Below are positions 24,780 to 28,834 of a DNA stretch of 28,834 nucleotides, piece after piece. A program made the position numbers and the translations under genes. Source of the stretch: JBAXGW01 sp037139195 (lineage in GTDB: Bacteria; Bacteroidota; Bacteroidia; Bacteroidales; JAHJDW01); contig JBAXGW010000057.1 of assembly GCA_037139195.1 (NCBI GenBank), positions 1-28,834 on the forward strand, given 5' to 3'. Under the pieces are notes generated by a model. The model saw only the letters and a list, made by a program, of their open reading frames with translations. It searched no databases and was not told the DNA's origin. The stretch's first letter is position 1. Every line of letters begins with the position of its first letter.

Positions 24780-26894
24780 ATGAAAAAAACAATTTTACTT
24801 GCAATAGTATTGCTATTTGCTAATGTTAAAACAAAAGCAGACGAAGGAATGTGGATTCCTTATTTATTAGAAAAAGGATTAATAAGCAATATGCAAGCAA
24901 AAGGCATGAAAATAAAGCCAGATGAAATTACATCGCTCAATAAAGCTTGCTTAACTAGCAATATTATTCATTTTGGCGAAGGCTGTACCAGCTTCTTTAT
25001 TTCTGATAGCGGCTTGCTGCTTACTAATTTTCATTGTGCATTAAGCTATATCACGCCCTTGTTGGCTGACCATAAAGATATATTAGAAAAAGGGTATTGG
25101 GCAAAATCAAAAGCAGATGAAATTCCAATAAAAGGCTTAGTTGTTTCTCAGCTAAAAAGCGTTTCAGATGTAACAGAAATAGTAAAAAATTATTTTAGAA
25201 ATAATCCTGCTATTACCGAAAGTGCTGCTGTTGCTAATGTGCAGGATTCGTTGCAATCAGATGATTACAGCCTTTCAGTTTCAGTAGAAAACTCAAATGG
25301 TAATTACCTTTGCTTTTCATATACTCGTTTTAGCGATATTCGTTTGATTGGTATTCCGCCAATTAATATTGCAAATTTTGGTGGCGAACAATACAACTTT
25401 GCATGGCCTAATTATAATGCCGATTTCACTATGTTTAGGGTTTATGCTGATTCTGTTAATAATCCTACTTATGAATACATAAAAACAGCAAAGCCCTATT
25501 TTGTCAAAAATCATTTGCAAATTTCGAGCAAGGGCTATAATGTAAGCGATTTTGTTTTTACTTTAGGTTTTCCAGGATATACAAAAAGAAAACTTTCGTC
25601 GGTAGAATTCACTATGCTAAAAGAGCAGGAATTGTCCGATTCATATGCTTTAAATGATACTTTGATGCAGATAGTTAAAATAACAATGAACACAAAATCA
25701 GAACTCAAAACAAAATATTTATACACTTACAATATGCTTGAAAACGAGCATAAAATATTGTTAGGACAAAAATCAGGCTTAAAAACGGAGAATGTAATTA
25801 AAGAAAGACATCTATTGGAAAGCAAATATCTTTCGCAAACAAAACCTTATACGGATTCAATAAATAGCTGTATTAACGCGCTTAAAATATTAAAACCATC
25901 AAATATTTGGATAAGTATTTTTAACTATCAAGCATTTTCTTTTGTTCCATCAATGACTAATGCTGTATTTTACAAAGGGAAAAGTATTTTTATGGATTGT
26001 GTTGCAGATACAAACAATGCCCAGTTTCGAAATAGTATAAAAGAATCAATTCTAGCTAAAATTGCTGAATCCAAAAAAAATACGGATGCTGTCGTTGAGA
26101 AAAAAATATTTGCAGCTTTGCTAGTGAAATATAGTAAAATGATTCCAATAGAAAAGCAATTGCCTATTATTAAAAAAGCAAGCAAAATGGGGATAACTAA
26201 ATACGTTGATAATTTATGCGATAATTCAATATTTTTTAATTGGGATATTCTTCAGACTGTAATAGAAAATGATGAGGTAGAAAAAATAAGAAATGATGAG
26301 TTTTATAAAGTCTACAATCAATTTAGTGATGCATGGTGGAAGACAGATGATTCTAAAATTTATGATAGTTTGCAGAATAAAATAGCCGATTTAAATGCTA
26401 GACTAACAAAAATATATCAAACGAAAAAAGAATTGAGTTTTATATATCCCGATGCTAATAGTACTATGCGTTTGTCGTATGGTACAATTAGAGGATATGA
26501 AGCTGGGAATGCAAAATTCAATTACAAAACAACAATGTCGGAAGCATTAGCCGCAAATGAAAAACTAGAAAATAAAAAATTAGGGTTTTCATCAGAATAT
26601 AAAGACTTACTATTAAAAACTGGAGGTGGTAAATATTTCAAAGACAATCAAATGCAAGCGTGTTTTGTTTCTAGTTTAGACATTACCGGCGGAAACTCTG
26701 GAAGTCCAGTATTAAATGCCGAAGGAAATATTATTGGAATTTTATTTGATGGAAATATAGAATCTACCTTAGGCACGTATCAATATTACGAGAAAAACCA
26801 AATGACAATTGCATTAGATATACGCTACCTCCTTTGGATAACTGAGTATTATGGCAAAGCAAATGATTTGATTAAGGAAATAAATCCACAATAA
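24780..26894 (+). CDS. S46-family dipeptidyl-peptidase, DPP7-like
   Basis: 704 residues, normal for S46, with a signal peptide (MKKTILLAIVLLFANVKTKA) followed by DEGMWIPYLLE. The chymotrypsin-fold catalytic set is present: H85 in LTNFHCAL, D215 in NADFTMFRVY, and S640 in DITGGNSGSPVLN. The residue 18 after the Ser is Gly658 in ILFDGN. In Porphyromonas enzymes this position is Gly in DPP7 (hydrophobic P1) and Arg in DPP11 (acidic P1), so DPP7-type specificity is inferred. The segment before the Asp reads WPNYNADF rather than the usual WPRHTGDF. It would release dipeptides in the periplasm, a possible supply for the POT transporter in the same window. Confidence 0.93.
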   Translation: MKKTILLAIVLLFANVKTKADEGMWIPYLLEKGLISNMQAKGMKIKPDEITSLNKACLTSNIIHFGEGCTSFFISDSGLLLTNFHCALSYITPLLADHKDILEKGYWAKSKADEIPIKGLVVSQLKSVSDVTEIVKNYFRNNPAITESAAVANVQDSLQSDDYSLSVSVENSNGNYLCFSYTRFSDIRLIGIPPINIANFGGEQYNFAWPNYNADFTMFRVYADSVNNPTYEYIKTAKPYFVKNHLQISSKGYNVSDFVFTLGFPGYTKRKLSSVEFTMLKEQELSDSYALNDTLMQIVKITMNTKSELKTKYLYTYNMLENEHKILLGQKSGLKTENVIKERHLLESKYLSQTKPYTDSINSCINALKILKPSNIWISIFNYQAFSFVPSMTNAVFYKGKSIFMDCVADTNNAQFRNSIKESILAKIAESKKNTDAVVEKKIFAALLVKYSKMIPIEKQLPIIKKASKMGITKYVDNLCDNSIFFNWDILQTVIENDEVEKIRNDEFYKVYNQFSDAWWKTDDSKIYDSLQNKIADLNARLTKIYQTKKELSFIYPDANSTMRLSYGTIRGYEAGNAKFNYKTTMSEALAANEKLENKKLGFSSEYKDLLLKTGGGKYFKDNQMQACFVSSLDITGGNSGSPVLNAEGNIIGILFDGNIESTLGTYQYYEKNQMTIALDIRYLLWITEYYGKANDLIKEINPQ

Positions 26895-27066
26895 TTCATT
26901 ATTATTTTTTGATTTTTTAATCATACGACAAGCTTTAGTTCAATTCAAATGCTTTTTTGTTGCCAGGAAGCAATGCCTGACCATTGGTTGTTTTATCATT
27001 ATATAAGTGCTAAATAAATTTTTTTAAAACACGCTAATTACTATATGTAAATACGCTGTTTACTGT
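26895..27066. other. Spacer after the S46 peptidase gene
   Basis: AT-rich, with no gene. A small TGATT/AATCA hairpin with T-rich flanks lies just after the stop (26917-26930 area) but is too weak to call a terminator. The next strong terminator is at 27255. Confidence 0.45.
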
Positions 27067-27098
27067 ATTGAAAATGAATTAATGTTCATATACCTTTG
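27067..27098 (+). promoter_or_regulatory. Promoter of a candidate small RNA, with operator-like repeat
   Basis: ATTG (27067-27070), 20 nt, then TACCTTTG (27091-27098). The predicted start overlaps the inverted repeat TATTCA-TTAG-TGAATA at 27104-27119, which could bind a repressor. Confidence 0.55.
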
Positions 27099-27104
27099 TA
27101 AAGT

Positions 27105-27291
27105 ATTCATTAGTGAATATAATTAATATTAAGTTTAGATGATTTTTGTCGTCTGTTTTGGCGGGTGGCCGATAAAAATGAAATTTTTCGATTTGGTTAG
27201 TTAGTCTTTTTTTTATCAATGTTTCAAATCTAAGCTAAATAGTAAAAGTGTGCAAAATTCTGGTAGCCTAGCTGCCAGAATTTATTTTTTT
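27105..27291 (+). ncRNA. Candidate small RNA of about 185 nt
   Basis: Bounded by a promoter just upstream and a strong terminator at its end. The longest frame inside is 21 codons (27139-27204), coding a hydrophobic peptide starting MIFVVCFGG, so the RNA could also be a tiny mRNA. A GC-rich GGCGGGTGGCCG patch stands out in AT-rich surroundings. Confidence 0.4.
27255..27291 (+). terminator. Strong intrinsic terminator
   Basis: AAATTCTGG (27255-27263) pairs with CCAGAATTT (27275-27283). The stem extends inward four more pairs (one G-U) to a CTA loop, giving 13 pairs in total, followed by ATTTTTTT. Confidence 0.92.
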
Positions 27292-27531
27292 GAGCTCGTA
27301 TATAATGTAATTTATACAGTTCAGGCGTTAAATTCAACAGCTTAATACAAATATTTGACAATTCGCAATGTTAATCTTGCATTTATTATGAGTTTATGAT
27401 GCAAAATATTATTATTGTGAAGAAATATCATTAGTACTATATCGATATAGTTTAATTTGTTGTAAATCAATTAAATATAATTAAAAGATTTAAATAATGT
27501 AAAAATAGTTTAATAGGAATGTAATAATTTA
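27292..27531. other. Spacer with palindrome, upstream of the RiPP leader
   Basis: No coding frame. It holds the palindrome ACTATATCGATATAGT (27436-27451), whose 12-bp core recurs at 27834-27845, and a CAAATATTTG palindrome (27348-27357). Confidence 0.5.
27438..27449. promoter_or_regulatory. Palindrome TATATCGATATA, copy 1
   Basis: Core of a 16-bp perfect palindrome (27436-27451), about 80 nt upstream of the promoter-like box at 27532. An identical 12-bp core lies at 27834-27845. Candidate operator for a dimeric regulator; AT-richness makes chance possible. Confidence 0.35.
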
Positions 27532-27539
27532 TATATTTG
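27532..27539 (+). promoter_or_regulatory. -7 element upstream of the second 74-nt element
   Basis: TATATTTG matches TAnnTTTG. The -33 side is weak (GTTTA with about 20 nt spacing). The RNA would start near 27546. Confidence 0.45.
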
Positions 27540-27552
27540 TTTCGTTATAATA

Positions 27553-27596
27553 TAAAATCAACTAAAAAATGCAAAAACAAATATTGGTTGATTTTA
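27553..27596 (+). promoter_or_regulatory. Leader hairpin with an 11-codon frame
   Basis: TAAAATCAAC (27553-27562) pairs perfectly over 10 bp with GTTGATTTTA (27587-27596). The 24-nt loop contains an ATG that opens an 11-codon frame (27569-27604, MQKQILVDFNC). The layout resembles a regulatory leader, but no function is shown. Confidence 0.35.
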
Positions 27597-27637
27597 ATTG
27601 CTAAATTGCAAAGTTTGGCATTTATAAACAAGAGAGA

Positions 27638-27711
27638 GAGGAACCGGATTAAAGTTTCGCGACCTTCCCCGGTTCTCTCCAATTGAAACAGTTCTTTGAA
27701 GAAACTGATAA
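27638..27711 (+). ncRNA. 74-nt structured element, copy 2
   Basis: 70/74 identical to 23411-23484, with the same two stems and boxA-like GTTCTTTGAA. In this copy stem 1 is longer (GAGAG extends it to 11 pairs around a bulged G). It lies 323 nt upstream of the RiPP precursor and about 90 nt after the -7 box at 27532. Both copies precede plus-strand genes at long-leader distances. Confidence 0.65.
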
Positions 27712-28034
27712 TGTTGATAAACAGTTAGTATTATTGCTCTTAGCAAGTTGCATTTGTTGGTATTTTTTTAAAGTTTTTTGAAACTATTCCACGAACATAC
27801 AAGTTGATGAATATTCTTCAAATTAAATCAACATATATCGATATAATTTTCTACTCAAAGTTTTCTGTTTCAAAATTGTTGAGTTTGTATATATGCGCAG
27901 ATATTCAAACAAGGCAAAATTATTTGAAAAATGTTTTTCTAATAAAGCATATTGTTGGACGCAACAACTATCTTGAAAAGAAAAATAACGGAAAGCCGAT
28001 GCCGTGAGTAGGTATTATAATTAAAATAAAAAAA
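27712..28034. other. Spacer between the 74-nt element and the RiPP precursor
   Basis: It holds the second TATATCGATATA palindrome (27834-27845) and a 6-bp TTGTTG/CAACAA hairpin (27952-27967). An open frame at 27804-28007 codes a 67-residue peptide with no recognisable features and is not called. The A-rich stretch just before 28035 is a normal Bacteroidota translation-start context. Confidence 0.5.
27834..27845. promoter_or_regulatory. Palindrome TATATCGATATA, copy 2
   Basis: Identical to the core at 27438-27449, 396 bp downstream of it and about 190 bp before the precursor start. The two copies bracket the second 74-nt element. Confidence 0.35.
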
Positions 28035-28253
28035 ATGAAAAAACAAATGTTAACTCTGGAAGAGTTTAAAGCTAAAAACCAAGAAAGTTGCTTAGGTGAT
28101 TTATCTATCAATGAAGTTCTAGCTATTGGTGGTGAAAAACAAAAACCAAAATCAGAAGAAGTTGCAACTATTACATATAGTGGCAATTGTTCACAAGCTG
28201 ATGTTAGAAAAGATGGAACAACATCATCAGTTGGCGATTGGTATTGTGAATAA
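28035..28253 (+). CDS. Graspetide-type RiPP precursor (grasp-with-spasm family)
   Basis: 72 residues. The leader MKKQMLTLEEFKAKNQ...LSINEVLAIGG ends in a Gly-Gly cleavage site (32-33), like other Bacteroidota GG-type natural-product precursors. The core after it (39 residues) is rich in Lys, Glu, Asp, Ser and Thr, and ends in GDWYCE with Cys52 and Cys71. ATP-grasp maturases join Asp/Glu side chains to Ser/Thr (esters) or Lys (amides), and all of these residues are present. The ATP-grasp gene follows directly, which supports the assignment. Which residues are joined, and what the product does, cannot be read. Confidence 0.8.
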   Translation: MKKQMLTLEEFKAKNQESCLGDLSINEVLAIGGEKQKPKSEEVATITYSGNCSQADVRKDGTTSSVGDWYCE

Positions 28254-28265
28254 ATTAAAATACAT

Positions 28266-28291
28266 AAAAGTGAGCTTTAAAACTCACTTTT
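28266..28291 (+). terminator. Hairpin between precursor and maturase genes
   Basis: AAAAGTGAG (28266-28274) pairs with CTCACTTTT (28283-28291) over 9 bp with an 8-nt loop, 13 nt after the precursor stop. The T-run is short and lies mostly inside the stem. It probably acts as a partial terminator or mRNA stabiliser, keeping precursor message above maturase message. Confidence 0.7.
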
Positions 28292-28317
28292 ATTACTAAA
28301 ATTATGGTAATATAAAT

Positions 28318-28834
28318 ATGATTTTAATATTTACAGACAAAAATGATATTAGCACTGATAAAGTGCTTGATTGGATAATAAAATGCGACAGAAAATTTAT
28401 CCGAGTAAATACTGAAGATACGATTGATTTTTTTGATTCAATTGACATGTCAAAAGGAGAAAAAATCATAATAAACTATAAAAAAAACAAAATTGACATA
28501 GATGATATTTCATGTGTTTGGTATAGAAGAGGGTATTTTTTGCCTGATTTCAATTTTATGAATTCAATAAATCTCAATAATAAGATCAAAAAAGAACTAA
28601 ATATTTTTTTTAGAAGTGAGAAATCAACCATTGTGCATTTTTTTTTAAAAAAGCTATCCACAAAAAAATCAATTGGGTCTTTTGATAAATATGATATAAA
28701 TAAATTGGAACAATTGTCTAGTGCTCTAGAATGTGGGCTCAAAGTTCCTCAAACATTTATTACTACTAATAAAGCTGATTTAATCAAACTGGGTATCCCC
28801 TTAGCTCATCTTAAAAAATGCCTATCTTTAGGGG
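28318..28834 (+). CDS. gwsG: ATP-grasp peptide maturase (GwsG-like), 3' truncated by window end
   Basis: ATG at 28318; the frame stays open to the window edge (172 codons). It starts MILIFTDKNDISTDKVLDWI, then IRVNTEDTI, VWYRRGYFLPDF, and SFDKYDINKLEQLSSALECGLKVPQTFITTN. The W-(F/Y)-R-R and the D.NK...L..A...GL..P.T.IT segments are characteristic of the N-terminal pre-ATP-grasp domain of grasp-with-spasm and MvdD/MvdC-type peptide ligases. The ATP-binding half lies beyond the window. It would form side-chain ester/amide links in the 28035 precursor. A radical SAM/SPASM partner and a peptidase-containing exporter would be expected just downstream. Confidence 0.78.
   Translation, partial: MILIFTDKNDISTDKVLDWIIKCDRKFIRVNTEDTIDFFDSIDMSKGEKIIINYKKNKIDIDDISCVWYRRGYFLPDFNFMNSINLNNKIKKELNIFFRSEKSTIVHFFLKKLSTKKSIGSFDKYDINKLEQLSSALECGLKVPQTFITTNKADLIKLGIPLAHLKKCLSLG

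Noticed and set aside
27804..28007. 67-residue open frame upstream of the RiPP precursor
   Set aside because: Starts MMNILQ but has no leader motif, signal or family resemblance, and it overlaps the palindrome; not called.

Overview
The window looks like an accessory-rich stretch of an AT-rich Bacteroidota chromosome. Evidence: a type IX secretion substrate with a gliding-motility (CHU_C-type) C-terminal domain, an S46 dipeptidyl-peptidase, a grasp-with-spasm type RiPP locus, Bacteroidota-style promoters (TTTG, about 19-20 nt, TAnnTTTG) and dispersed CTTCGACT(C/A)CGCTCAG palindromes. No rRNA, tRNA, CRISPR array, transposase or integrase was seen.

Layout, left to right. Positions 1-3506 hold the 3' part of a huge repeat adhesin, closed by a strong terminator. 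At 3768-5746 lies a convergent restriction-modification pair: an Eco47II-like endonuclease and a cytosine-5 methyltransferase fused to a helix-turn-helix. A POT-family peptide transporter follows (6174-7616), then two tandem exported S41-type peptidases (7694-10971), an outer-membrane barrel protein and a TPR-like exported protein. The second S41 paralogue has Cys where the catalytic Ser should be. A 52-bp leader is shared by the first S41 gene and the barrel gene. A MazE/MazF toxin-antitoxin pair sits at 13068-13627.

The most striking region is the minus-strand cluster 22964-13660: HMG-CoA reductase, a UbiA-type prenyltransferase, a PEP-synthase/rifampicin-phosphotransferase-like dikinase, a BtaA-like aminocarboxypropyltransferase, a phytol/dolichol-kinase-like membrane protein and a GNAT-like/adenylate-forming ligase fusion. 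The last five genes abut or overlap by a few bases. Together they suggest synthesis of an isoprenoid-containing lipid with an amino-acid-type head group. I cannot match the set to any characterised pathway, so this is the best candidate here for an undescribed system.

The right end carries an OmpA-family lipid/peptidoglycan-binding protein and an S46 (DPP7-type) peptidase, then 1.1 kb of regulatory DNA. That DNA has a candidate small RNA with its own promoter and terminator, two copies of a 12-bp palindrome, and the second copy of a 74-nt structured element. The first copy lies in front of the OmpA gene; the two are 70/74 identical. The window ends in a graspetide-type locus: a 72-residue precursor with a Gly-Gly leader, an intergenic hairpin, and the first 172 codons of an ATP-grasp maturase cut by the window edge.
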